DNA of 23,174 nt from Campylobacteraceae bacterium (GCA_027079365.1 JALWVW010000081.1:1-23174); one strand, 5' to 3'; shown: positions 7,831 through 15,143, counted from the first letter of the stretch. Translations and numbers: made by a program. Notes: generated from the sequence alone by a model not told the origin.

Positions 7831-8547
7831 ATGGATAAGTACAATAACGGCACCAAGCAGCAGGAAGTATTTGTGATCACTCAAGAGATCGCTGATCTCC
7901 TGGGAATACCTGAAGATGATCGTGCTTTGATGCAGACTGACAGTATGGATGAGATCGTGGTAGCCAGCATTGTAGATGCACTGGTCGCCTACGGCAAGAA
8001 CAGAGAACAGATCCATAAAATTGCACAGATCAGTATACTTTTGTCTCAGAAAATGGGTGTAGCGGAGGCGCAAGACAGAAGTATTGAGAAAGCAGCATTG
8101 ATTTATGATATAGGGAATCTTAGGGTAGATCCTACTATCTACAAAAAAGGAAACCGTCTTAGCTTTGAAGAGTTTGAGATTATTAAAAAGCATCCATTGA
8201 TCGGGTATGAGCTACTTAAGGCACAAAAAAATAAAACACTGAATGTCGGAGCCCAGCTCTCTGCTGAACATCATGAGTGGTATGATGGAAGTGGCTATCC
8301 CCGTGGGCTTGCTGGAGAAGAGATATCTCTTGCTGCCAGAATCGTGGCTCTTGCCGATACGGTCGGCGCACTCTCCGCACCACGATATGGTCGCCAGGCT
8401 GTTGATTTTTCTGAGATTCTTTCACATGTACAAAAGCGCGCAGGTACGCAGTTTGATCCTGCTGTTGTGGAGCAATGCATAAGATACAAAGAAGTGATTT
8501 CGGATATTCTGGAGTATGGTTTTACTAACAAAGAGGGAGTGGCATAG
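7831..8547 (+). CDS. Degenerate HD-GYP-type signalling protein
   Basis: A 238-residue protein with the HD-GYP layout but altered metal centre. HD-GYP enzymes degrade cyclic di-GMP. Present are His62, the KK-HP pair (His121), HHEWYDGSGYP (His147, His148, Asp152), Asp176 in ALADT, and FDP at 208-210. However, the HD dyad with its Lys (HDIGK) is Tyr92-Asp93-Ile-Gly-Asn96, and the second Asp of the usual DxxDAL is Gly179. Loss of the HD histidine suggests an inactive binding or regulatory protein. There is no receiver or membrane domain. I chose ATG 7831, with AGGGAGA about 6 bases upstream; in-frame starts at 7807 (TTG) and 7810 (ATG) are possible. A Crp-family regulator follows 44 bases on. Confidence 0.82.
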   Translation: MDKYNNGTKQQEVFVITQEIADLLGIPEDDRALMQTDSMDEIVVASIVDALVAYGKNREQIHKIAQISILLSQKMGVAEAQDRSIEKAALIYDIGNLRVDPTIYKKGNRLSFEEFEIIKKHPLIGYELLKAQKNKTLNVGAQLSAEHHEWYDGSGYPRGLAGEEISLAARIVALADTVGALSAPRYGRQAVDFSEILSHVQKRAGTQFDPAVVEQCIRYKEVISDILEYGFTNKEGVA

Positions 8548-8568
8548 TATGTTCTTGGTTTCTGTTGC

Positions 8569-8587
8569 GCACCCCGTTGTAGGGTGT
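8569..8587 (+). other. Hairpin before the Crp/Fnr gene
   Basis: GCACCC and GGGTGT (last pair G.T) frame the 7-base loop CGTTGTA. The 3' arm contains AGGGTG, the only Shine-Dalgarno-like bases before the ATG at 8592, so the stem could mask the ribosome site. It is not followed by T residues, so it is not a standard terminator for the upstream gene. Confidence 0.35.
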
Positions 8588-8591
8588 CTAC

Positions 8592-9218
8592 ATGTCACTA
8601 GCTAGTATAACGGCACTACTGGAACAAGCAGGTACTCTCCAACATTATCCGCCACAGACACTCATCTATATGGAGCAAGAGCCTGGAGAAGAGCTTTATA
8701 TACTGCTTGAAGGAGAGGTACGCTGCTATCGTTATGATGTCAAAGGCAATAAGGTTACATTACCGTTTCACTCTGTGTATGACCTTTTTGGGGAGCTTCC
8801 GCTTGATGGAAAACTGGTCTCCTATCAGGAGAGTTGTGAGAGCGAGATGGTTTGCAAAATGCTTCGTCTCAGTAGCCTGCGGCTTTGTCAGTTGGCTTCG
8901 CAGGATTTAGAGATCGCTAACTTCCTCATAGAGCGACTCTCCCGTAGAAGCCGTATGCTCTCCCAGTTTAGCTGTATCACGACTGCTTCCTCACTAAGTG
9001 AGAAGGCAGCACTCTTTATTTATGAACATGAAGAGCACTTCTGCTCGATACCAATCGCCCGTACGGCGAGCATGCTCAATATCCCTCCTGAATCACTCTC
9101 TCGTGTACTCAAGAAGTTTCGCCAGCAGGGTATCCTTTCCAATGAACACGGTGCCTATCGGGTACTGGAAAGAGAAGCACTGCGAGAGTACTTTGATTTT
9201 GCCTATTATGGAGGATAG
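8592..9218 (+). CDS. Crp/Fnr-family transcription regulator
   Basis: A 208-residue regulator with an N-terminal cyclic-nucleotide-binding-type beta-roll (about 20-110, with EPGEELYILLEGEVRCYRYD), a dimerisation helix (about 110-135, IANFLIERLSRRSRML) and a C-terminal winged helix-turn-helix (about 150-195, IPIARTASMLNIPPESLSRVL). There is no N-terminal Cys cluster of the FNR [4Fe-4S] kind, and the roll lacks a clear cAMP phosphate-binding Arg-Ala pair, so the ligand is unknown. Campylobacterota use several such regulators for nitrosative, oxygen or metabolic responses. It probably shares a transcript with the HD-domain gene upstream. It converges on the deacetylase gene, whose stop is 16 bases away. 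Confidence 0.88.
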   Translation: MSLASITALLEQAGTLQHYPPQTLIYMEQEPGEELYILLEGEVRCYRYDVKGNKVTLPFHSVYDLFGELPLDGKLVSYQESCESEMVCKMLRLSSLRLCQLASQDLEIANFLIERLSRRSRMLSQFSCITTASSLSEKAALFIYEHEEHFCSIPIARTASMLNIPPESLSRVLKKFRQQGILSNEHGAYRVLEREALREYFDFAYYGG

Positions 9219-9234
9219 GATTGGGCGCAATAAC

Positions 9235-10107
9235 TTAGGGCAATACCTTGTCAAGAGAGTTTAATTTTTTGATATTCCCTTTACGCAATATCTCCAGAAA
9301 CATCTCCACCCCCTTGGGTTCATTCTTGTTGCCATGCAACAGGATGATGGAGCCCTCTTTGACTTTTTGTCCTTTGGCGATCCAGGTATCACTGCCGATG
9401 GTGATGAGTCCAAGGTCACGGATGATTTGCATCGCTTTTTGATTAGAGACCAAGCCTGGAAAACGAAAGAAGACAGAGGGTGTGATCCCTTTGGCTATCA
9501 GTAATTTCTCAAGTTTGAGAGTATCCTCTTCGAGATCGTAACCCTTCGAAAGTGAGAAGTTTTTACTGAGTGCTTCTTTGGGGTGGTAGGGGTGTGTATA
9601 GGTATGGTTCCCCCAGGTGATCACAAGCTTTTCCTCTTTCTCCCACTGTGTGAATTGATGAAAGGCATCAGGATGTTTCTTTATCCACCTGCCGGTGATA
9701 AAAAGTGTGACTGGTACGGGATTTGGAAAGCGGGATATCATCGCTTCATAAAGCCCTTTTTCAAAACCACTTTTAGAAGAGGGGCAGAGGTCGGTGGTGA
9801 GGGTGATGCCTTTGTGGATATGTACGGTACCATCATTTTGGAGCGGATAGGGAGACATGTTGTTTCGTGTAAGTAGTGTAGCATAAGGGGAGGCTGTGCA
9901 GGCGTGCTCTTCTGCCTGAATGCGAGGTTCGATATGGGTTTGAAGTGTACGGGGATTCACAGAGAGTTGGAGCTGCTTGTACCCTTGTGTAAAAGTCCGA
10001 ATGACAGCATACTTTCCCGAGCAGAAGTGTACACTTTTATATTGATGGATATCGGAGGCGGAGAACACAGTAAATCCGAAAAGAAAAAGTATTTGTAGAT
10101 ATTTCAT
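9235..10107 (-). CDS. Exported polysaccharide-deacetylase (NodB-like) protein
   Basis: A 290-residue protein with a signal peptide (MKYLQILFLFGFTVFSAS), a variable segment to about residue 95, then a NodB-type domain. Visible motifs: LTTDLCPSS (Asp106, where the classic form is TFDDGP), GNHTYTHP (His168, His172), RFPG (Arg215) and ILLHGN (His258). The family removes N- or O-acyl groups from peptidoglycan or other glycans with a metal. The second motif-1 Asp, normally a metal ligand, is Leu here; a DLC variant is known to me in other members, so activity is uncertain. An in-frame ATG lies five codons upstream (10122), but 10107 gives a clean signal peptide and follows a -10 box so closely that the mRNA could be leaderless. 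Confidence 0.8.
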   Translation of the reverse strand: MKYLQILFLFGFTVFSASDIHQYKSVHFCSGKYAVIRTFTQGYKQLQLSVNPRTLQTHIEPRIQAEEHACTASPYATLLTRNNMSPYPLQNDGTVHIHKGITLTTDLCPSSKSGFEKGLYEAMISRFPNPVPVTLFITGRWIKKHPDAFHQFTQWEKEEKLVITWGNHTYTHPYHPKEALSKNFSLSKGYDLEEDTLKLEKLLIAKGITPSVFFRFPGLVSNQKAMQIIRDLGLITIGSDTWIAKGQKVKEGSIILLHGNKNEPKGVEMFLEILRKGNIKKLNSLDKVLP

Positions 10108-10112
10108 GGTGC

Positions 10113-10123
10113 AGTATAGCATA
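10113..10123 (-). promoter_or_regulatory. Extended -10 box for the deacetylase gene
   Basis: The minus strand reads TATGCTATACT, then five bases GCACC, then the ATG at 10107. A start of transcription about six bases past the hexamer would fall on the A of that ATG, giving a leaderless message. There is no Shine-Dalgarno sequence between box and ATG. Confidence 0.5.
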
Positions 10124-10328
10124 TTACCCCACTGACTAAATACCTAAAAGCATCTCTAATCGTATGACCTATTATTGGAGGTGCCCTTAACTATCACTAT
10201 TTTGAGTTGTTGTCTTTTGTCTTGCTTTTCAGCCTGCAAGGTAAGAAAAATGTTACTTGATTCAAAGAAATAAACCCGGAACAAAGGCTGTGTACATTAC
10301 ACTGCGACAAAGATAAAGGGTATAAATT

Positions 10329-11405
10329 ATGAAAACAGATGTAGAAGCGCTTGAAGCCGATAGACCAGAGATAATTACAACAGAGGTAGATGCTATAGGT
10401 TTCTATCGCAAGATGGATACAGAGGCTACGGTAGCGCAGATGATAGAGGGTAAGTGCGTGCTGGTAGAAGAGTTTTACAGCAATGGCTTGCAAGTTTTAA
10501 ACGCACTAAGAAAAAACCTATTACGCAAACATAAAGACAAAACTTTTCAAGGTCAGCGTGATTATCGTGCTGCGTATAGAAAAGCTTCGCATAGATTGCT
10601 ACTTAAAGTTAAAGACAATAAATTGATTGTGAAAAAATCTCCAGATATTGGTTGGTTGAAATTGCTGTACCCTGATGTATCTGAGTTTTATATATCTTTT
10701 CCAGACATACAAGGCATGAACAGTTCATGGCAGTGGTATGAAAAAGGTATTGAGATTAAAACGCTTGGCATTACGCTGAAGCCATACTACAGTACCTATT
10801 TTCCTACACGTTTTGATCATCTAAAACTCTTTGATAAATGGCTCAAAAAGTATGAAGGTTCAAAAGAAAATGCGATAGAAATAGGTGTGGGGTCTGGCGT
10901 ATTGTCTTTTCAACTCATTCAAAATGGTTTTAAAAACATCTTCGCAACAGATACCAATAAAAATGCCATCATTGGTGTGGTACAAGAGAGTAAACGGTTA
11001 GGCTATGCAAAGCATATGACGCTCAATCATGGTGATTTATTTGAAAACTGTGATGTGAAAGCTGACTTGATAGTATTTAATCCTCCTTGGTTGCCTGCAA
11101 AGCATCAGTTGGAAGAGGGCATAGACAAAGCGATGTACTATGAAGAAGCGCTGTTTCCAAGGTTTTTTGAGCAAGCCAAAGAACACCTAGTACCCGAGGG
11201 TAAAATAGTACTTATATTCTCTAACTTAGCTGAAGTTGTAGACGAAGAAAGCACACATCCTATCATAGAAGAACTACGAAATCATAAGCGTTTTAGAAAA
11301 GAGCTACACCTTAGACGTGACGTAAGAGCATCGTCCAGAAGAACAAAACGTAGAGATGCTAGAGATACCGAAAAAGTTGAGTTGTGGGTTTTGGTGGCCA
11401 AATAA
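10329..11405 (+). CDS. Class I SAM-dependent methyltransferase with NPPW motif
   Basis: A 358-residue protein with an uncharacterised N-terminal part (1-175) and a Rossmann methyltransferase domain. Motif I is EIGVGSG (184-190), the acidic end of strand 2 is ATDTN (206-210), and motif IV is NPPW (251-254). NPPW/NPPY enzymes methylate planar amino nitrogens: adenine N6, guanine N2, or Gln side chains as in PrmC. This is neither a typical PrmC nor RsmC by length and N-terminus, so the target is unknown. The C-terminus is very basic (RASSRRTKRRDARD), which suggests nucleic-acid contact. The gene is more A/T-rich than its neighbours and stands alone, so it may be acquired. The ATG has AAAGGG about 9 bases upstream. 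Confidence 0.8.
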   Translation: MKTDVEALEADRPEIITTEVDAIGFYRKMDTEATVAQMIEGKCVLVEEFYSNGLQVLNALRKNLLRKHKDKTFQGQRDYRAAYRKASHRLLLKVKDNKLIVKKSPDIGWLKLLYPDVSEFYISFPDIQGMNSSWQWYEKGIEIKTLGITLKPYYSTYFPTRFDHLKLFDKWLKKYEGSKENAIEIGVGSGVLSFQLIQNGFKNIFATDTNKNAIIGVVQESKRLGYAKHMTLNHGDLFENCDVKADLIVFNPPWLPAKHQLEEGIDKAMYYEEALFPRFFEQAKEHLVPEGKIVLIFSNLAEVVDEESTHPIIEELRNHKRFRKELHLRRDVRASSRRTKRRDARDTEKVELWVLVAK

Positions 11406-11415
11406 AATAAATAGT

Positions 11416-11444
11416 TTGCTAAACTTCAATTGTTATGCTATACT
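11416..11444 (+). promoter_or_regulatory. Promoter of the cold-shock gene
   Basis: TTGCTA (11416-11421), a 17-base spacer, and TATACT (11439-11444) with an upstream TG forming TATGCTATACT. Transcription from about 11451 would give a leader of about 143 bases before the ATG at 11594, as is typical for cold-shock mRNAs. Confidence 0.6.
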
Positions 11445-11593
11445 GTGCGCATTGAAAGATGATTTAGAGTTCATCTTTGGGTAGATTTTTATTGGTAACC
11501 TTTGTTTGCAGTATTATCCTTTCCAAGAACACTCCACTTTATATTTTGAGCATATTAGCAATGATATGTATACACACAACCAAAGGAATTACA

Positions 11594-11812
11594 ATGGCAG
11601 AATTAGTAAACGGATCAGTTAAATGGTTTAACAGCGAAAAAGGTTTCGGTTTTATCGAACAGGAAAATGGCGGAGATGATGTATTTGTACATTACCGTAA
11701 TATCAATAACAATGGTTATGACCGTGTTTCCCTTAATGATGGACAAAAAGTAACTTTCGAAGTAACAAAAGGTGACAAAGGCTTACAGGCTGAAAATGTT
11801 ACCGGTCTTTAA
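11594..11812 (+). CDS. Cold-shock protein (CspA family)
   Basis: A 72-residue single cold-shock domain that binds single-stranded RNA and DNA and melts mRNA structure. RNP1 is KGFGFIEQ (16-23) and RNP2 is VFVHY (30-34), with the WFN of strand 1 at 11-13. The start is fixed by AAAGGA at 11582-11587, six bases before the ATG; the frame is open further left to 11477 but that stretch has no family similarity and belongs to the leader. The gene is monocistronic, with its own promoter and a rho-independent terminator directly downstream. Confidence 0.95.
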   Translation: MAELVNGSVKWFNSEKGFGFIEQENGGDDVFVHYRNINNNGYDRVSLNDGQKVTFEVTKGDKGLQAENVTGL

Positions 11813-11837
11813 GACTCACTGTTTTAAGACAATTTTG

Positions 11838-11860
11838 GGGTAGAGTAATCTGCCCTTTTA
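11838..11860 (+). terminator. Rho-independent terminator of the cold-shock gene
   Basis: A seven-pair stem, GGGTAGA / TCTGCCC (one G.T pair), with a GTAA tetraloop and TTTTA directly after it, starting 26 bases past the stop codon. Confidence 0.75.
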
Positions 11861-11999
11861 TGCATTACCTATCCTTCTTTTTTATCTTCATTCTTTTTAT
11901 CAAGTTTTTTTGGCACTCTTCTTTTTGTTTTTGATGCTGAAACTCGATAAACAATGGCTAGCATTTTGGTAGAAAATCTCCTCTTTACCACCTTTAGTG

Positions 12000-12005
12000 T
12001 AAAAT
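12000..12005 (+). promoter_or_regulatory. Candidate -10 box for the U32-purE-grx-glyQ operon
   Basis: TAAAAT in an A/T-rich run about 27 bases before the ATG at 12033. No matching -35 box is clear. The rest of 11861-12032 holds only T-rich sequence and no gene. Confidence 0.35.
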
Positions 12006-12032
12006 AATGTCTATTTTTAATTTGGGAGAGAT

Positions 12033-13385
12033 ATGGGAACGCATGCAGAACTTTTAGCCCCCGCAGGAAACCTTGAAAAACTCAAGATCGCTCTGGCATA
12101 TGGTGCAGATGCTGTTTATGGGAGTACCAGTACCTTTTCGTTGCGTATCCGCTCGGGCAAGGAGTTCGATATGGACTCCTATGCGGAGGGAATATCCCAT
12201 GCGCACGGGCTGGGAAAAAAGGTCTATGCCACGGTCAACAGCTTTCCTTTTAATTCGCAGATCAAACTCTATGAGAACCATATTGCCAAGATCGCAGAGC
12301 TCAAACCTGATGCGCTGATCGTCTCCAGCCCTGGTGTGGTCAAGATTGCCAACAGGATCGCACCCAATATCCCTATCCATCTCTCTACGCAGGCCAATGT
12401 CATGAATGCCATTGATGCAGAAGTCTATTATGATCTGGGGGTCAAGCGGATCATCGTGGCACGAGAGATCAGTCTCAAAGACTGCGAGGCGATTAAATCC
12501 CATCTACCCGATCTAGAGCTGGAAGTCTTTGTACATGGTTCGATGTGTTTTGCCTACTCCGGGCGCTGTCTGATCTCTGCCCTTCAGACCGGACGCGTAC
12601 CCAACCGCGGTAGCTGTGCCAATGACTGCCGATTTCCTTATGAGATCTATGCGCACAATCCTGAGAGCGGCACGACCTTCCGCCTGGATGAAGAGGAGGG
12701 GATCGGCACCTATATTATGAACGCCAAAGATATGAATCTAGCATCTCATGTCGATGAGATCCTGGCTTCTGGAGTGATCGATTCACTCAAGATCGAAGGG
12801 CGCACCAAGTCTCCTTATTATGTCGGGGTGGTCACCAAAGCATACCGTCAGGCGATCGATGATTACTATGCAGGGGTATTTGATGCGCAGAGGTATCAGG
12901 CAGAGCTGCATACGACACAGAACCGAGGGTTTACTGATGCCTATCTGATCTCCCGTCCTTTTGAGAGAAATGATACCCAGTCTCAGGGGTTTTCGATCCA
13001 ATACGGAAGCCATCAGGTAGCGGGGCTGGTCACAGAGTCTGGAAAAACATGGCGCTGTAAGGACAAAACCTGCATTGGCGACAGTGTGGAGATCGTTCTT
13101 CCTGTAGGCGTAACAGTGGCATTGGTGGAGAATACTTATGGTAGCATCAAAGAAGACAAAGGAAGATACTGGCTTACTTTCCATAAGCTTGAGACGATAG
13201 ATGGCAAGGTACTGGAGTGTGTGCATAGTGGGAATCTCAATGAGATACTGCTGCCCACAGAGCTGCCAAGCTATACGATCTTGAGGCGTGCGATCGATGA
13301 AGCATTGGAAAATAAAGGGCTTACGGAGAAATCTACGCCTATGCATCTGGAGCCTAAACCAACACTAAATGAGGAGAAAAGATGA
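12033..13385 (+). CDS. Peptidase U32 family protein, TrhP/YegQ-like tRNA hydroxylation factor
   Basis: A 450-residue member of the U32 family. The family label is peptidase, but E. coli members act in RNA and ubiquinone hydroxylation; TrhP takes part in 5-hydroxyuridine formation at tRNA position 34. Features: N-terminal ELLAPAGNLEKLKIAL and GADAVYG (barrel start), the signature EVFVHGSMCFAYSGRC, and NRGSCANDCRFPY, giving four cysteines (172, 179, 195, 199) suited to a [4Fe-4S] cluster. A C-terminal beta-rich domain follows from about 330. SD GGGAGA precedes the ATG. Its TGA overlaps the purE ATG by four bases. TrhP is the best fit; other U32 branches cannot be excluded. Confidence 0.85.
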   Translation: MGTHAELLAPAGNLEKLKIALAYGADAVYGSTSTFSLRIRSGKEFDMDSYAEGISHAHGLGKKVYATVNSFPFNSQIKLYENHIAKIAELKPDALIVSSPGVVKIANRIAPNIPIHLSTQANVMNAIDAEVYYDLGVKRIIVAREISLKDCEAIKSHLPDLELEVFVHGSMCFAYSGRCLISALQTGRVPNRGSCANDCRFPYEIYAHNPESGTTFRLDEEEGIGTYIMNAKDMNLASHVDEILASGVIDSLKIEGRTKSPYYVGVVTKAYRQAIDDYYAGVFDAQRYQAELHTTQNRGFTDAYLISRPFERNDTQSQGFSIQYGSHQVAGLVTESGKTWRCKDKTCIGDSVEIVLPVGVTVALVENTYGSIKEDKGRYWLTFHKLETIDGKVLECVHSGNLNEILLPTELPSYTILRRAIDEALENKGLTEKSTPMHLEPKPTLNEEKR

Positions 13386-13876
13386 AATTTGTATCTATTG
13401 TGATGGGGAGTAAAAGTGACTATGAGGTGATGAAGGCCTGCTCGGAGACACTGACAAAGTTTGGTGTGGCGCATGAGATGATCATCTCATCCGCACACAG
13501 AAGCCCGGAAAGAACTCAGGCATATGTCAAAAGTGCAGAAGCCAAAGGCGCACAGGTCTTTATCGCAGCAGCAGGCATGGCGGCTCATCTGGCAGGCGCA
13601 CTGGCGGCTTCTACGATCAGACCGATTCTTGGGATACCGATGGAGAGCGGCCCATTGGGAGGAGAGGATGCATTGTTCAGTACAGTGATGATGCCAGCAG
13701 GTATGCCAGTCGGTACATTGGCGATCGGCAAAGCAGGAGCAGTCAATGCTGCCTATCTGGCAGTACAGATCATGGCGTTGGAGGATGATGAGCTCAGAGT
13801 CAAGCTCCAAGAGGATAGAGTCTCAAAAGCCAAAAAAGTAGAGCTGGACTCCAGCGAAATCGAAATATTGCTTTAA
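13382..13876 (+). CDS. purE: N5-carboxyaminoimidazole ribonucleotide mutase
   Basis: A 164-residue class I PurE that rearranges N5-CAIR to CAIR in purine synthesis. Family motifs in order: MGSKSD (8-13), the SAHRSP loop, AAGMAAHLAGALAA, GGEDALFS, MMPAGMPVGTLAIG and NAAYLAVQI. Where many PurE proteins have QMP, this one has MMP. The length is as expected for a stand-alone enzyme. The start codon sits inside the stop of the U32 gene (ATGA), so the two are probably translationally coupled. purK is not in the window. Confidence 0.95.
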   Translation: MKFVSIVMGSKSDYEVMKACSETLTKFGVAHEMIISSAHRSPERTQAYVKSAEAKGAQVFIAAAGMAAHLAGALAASTIRPILGIPMESGPLGGEDALFSTVMMPAGMPVGTLAIGKAGAVNAAYLAVQIMALEDDELRVKLQEDRVSKAKKVELDSSEIEILL

Positions 13877-13906
13877 GCAAACAAAAATAAAATGAAAGGT
13901 TCTGTA

Positions 13907-14164
13907 ATGAGTGAAACTAAAAAACGACAAAAATCGGTGGTTCTGTTTACTTCACCCTCCTGTGTCTGGTGCACAAGGGCTAAAAACTACTTTAGACAGA
14001 ATCAGATCAAGTTTAAAACCATAGACATCTCCAGAGACACCCGAGCGGCCAGAGACTGTGAGAGAAACGGCTGCCGTGGCGTGCCAGTGGTACTCATAGG
14101 AAGCAGCCGGTGGATCTGCGGATTTGATCAACCCAAGATAGAAAAAGCATTAGGAATCAAATAG
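13907..14164 (+). CDS. Glutaredoxin-like thiol oxidoreductase
   Basis: An 85-residue thioredoxin-fold protein with the redox pair Cys19-V-W-Cys22 in FTSPSCVWCTRAKNYF and the cis-Pro loop GVPVV. It likely reduces disulfides in the cytoplasm. A further Cys pair (Cys51 and Cys55 in DCERNGC) and one in WICGFD are less usual. The start at 13907 has AAAGG (13895-13899) seven bases upstream; the ATG at 13892 overlaps that site and adds five residues without family support. The stop abuts the glyQ ATG. Confidence 0.85.
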   Translation: MSETKKRQKSVVLFTSPSCVWCTRAKNYFRQNQIKFKTIDISRDTRAARDCERNGCRGVPVVLIGSSRWICGFDQPKIEKALGIK

Positions 14165-15058
14165 ATGAACAACAACGCCATAACATTTAGCGAACTACTA
14201 CTAAAGCTCCAGCAATTCTGGGCAGAGCAGGGGTGCAATATCGTGCAGCCTTATGACATACCAGCAGGTGCGGGGACATTTCATCCTGCAACACTACTGA
14301 GAAGTCTGGACTCCAAGCCCTGGTCGGCTGCTTATGTGGCACCTAGTCGTCGTCCGACGGATGGACGCTATGGGGAGAACCCCATGAGATTGGGAGCTTA
14401 CTATCAGTTTCAGGCACTGATCAAGCCCAGTCCTGACAATATCCAAGAGCTCTATTTACAGTCTCTGGAGTATCTGGGGCTCAATCTCCAGGAGCATGAC
14501 ATTCGTTTTGTCGAGGACAACTGGGAGTCACCTACGCTGGGTGCCTGGGGGCTGGGCTGGGAGGTCTGGCTGGATGGCATGGAGGTGACACAGTTTACCT
14601 ACTTCCAGCAAGTGGGTGGCATCGCCTGTGATCCTGTGGCAGTGGAGATCACCTATGGTACAGAGAGACTGGCGATGTATCTGCAGGGAGTAGAGTCTGT
14701 CTATGACCTCGTATGGAACCGTATGGGTGATACCGTGACGACCTATGGCGATGTACACAAAGAGACAGAGTATGAGTTTAGCAAATACCACTTTGAGGTC
14801 GCCAATGTAGAGAACCTCTTCCAGCACTTTGAAGATGCCTCCAATGAGTGTAAGGCATGTTTGGGTGCAGGACTGCCACTGCCTGCCTATGACCAGTGTA
14901 TGCTGGCCTCCCATGCCTTCAATGTGCTGGATGCACGCAAGGCAATCTCTCAGGCACAGAGGCAGAACTATATATTGAAAGTACGAGAGCTTTCTATTGG
15001 GTGTGCGCAGCTGTATAAAGCGCAAGAAGAAGAGCGGAATAAGCGGGTGAAGGCGTAA
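14165..15058 (+). CDS. glyQ: Glycyl-tRNA synthetase alpha subunit
   Basis: A 297-residue class II catalytic subunit of the heterotetrameric bacterial glycyl-tRNA synthetase. It opens with FSELLLKLQQFWAEQGC and the YDIPAGAGTFHPATLLRSL block, then APSRRPTDGRYGENP (motif 2 region), EDNWESPTLGAWGLGWEVW and VEITYGTERLAMYLQG (motif 3), all typical of GlyQ. Length matches the family. The beta subunit glyS is not in the window; in Campylobacter too it is encoded elsewhere as I recall. It begins directly after the glutaredoxin stop with AGGA about 9 bases upstream. Confidence 0.97.
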   Translation: MNNNAITFSELLLKLQQFWAEQGCNIVQPYDIPAGAGTFHPATLLRSLDSKPWSAAYVAPSRRPTDGRYGENPMRLGAYYQFQALIKPSPDNIQELYLQSLEYLGLNLQEHDIRFVEDNWESPTLGAWGLGWEVWLDGMEVTQFTYFQQVGGIACDPVAVEITYGTERLAMYLQGVESVYDLVWNRMGDTVTTYGDVHKETEYEFSKYHFEVANVENLFQHFEDASNECKACLGAGLPLPAYDQCMLASHAFNVLDARKAISQAQRQNYILKVRELSIGCAQLYKAQEEERNKRVKA

Positions 15059-15061
15059 AAC

Positions 15062-15119
15062 GGGCAATCACAAGGAATTGCCCCTACAGGCACTTTGTGA
15101 TGTAGGGGTGCCTCTTGTG
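15062..15119. repeat. Nested inverted-repeat element between glyQ and nif3
   Basis: Several complementary pairs interleave in 58 bases: GGGCAAT (15062-15068) with ATTGCCC (15077-15083); CCCCTAC (15081-15087) with GTAGGGG (15102-15108); AGGCAC (15088-15093) with GTGCCT (15108-15113); and CACAAG (15069-15074) with CTTGTG (15114-15119). Only some can form at once, so alternative folds exist. The CCCCTAC/GTAGGGG core resembles short intergenic palindromes seen in many genomes. There is no T-run after it, so terminator function is doubtful. Confidence 0.7.
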
Positions 15120-15143
15120 GGTACCCAAAAAAGGTAAAATGGT

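Noticed and set aside
11477..11593. N-terminal extension of the cold-shock protein
   Set aside because: The frame is open, but the good AAAGGA site and the family start are at 11594; the upstream part is leader sequence.
11911..11927. TGGCAC-N5-TTTTTG as a sigma-54 promoter before the U32 gene
   Set aside because: The -12 half lacks the GC of TTGCA, the run is simply T-rich, and the gene is housekeeping.
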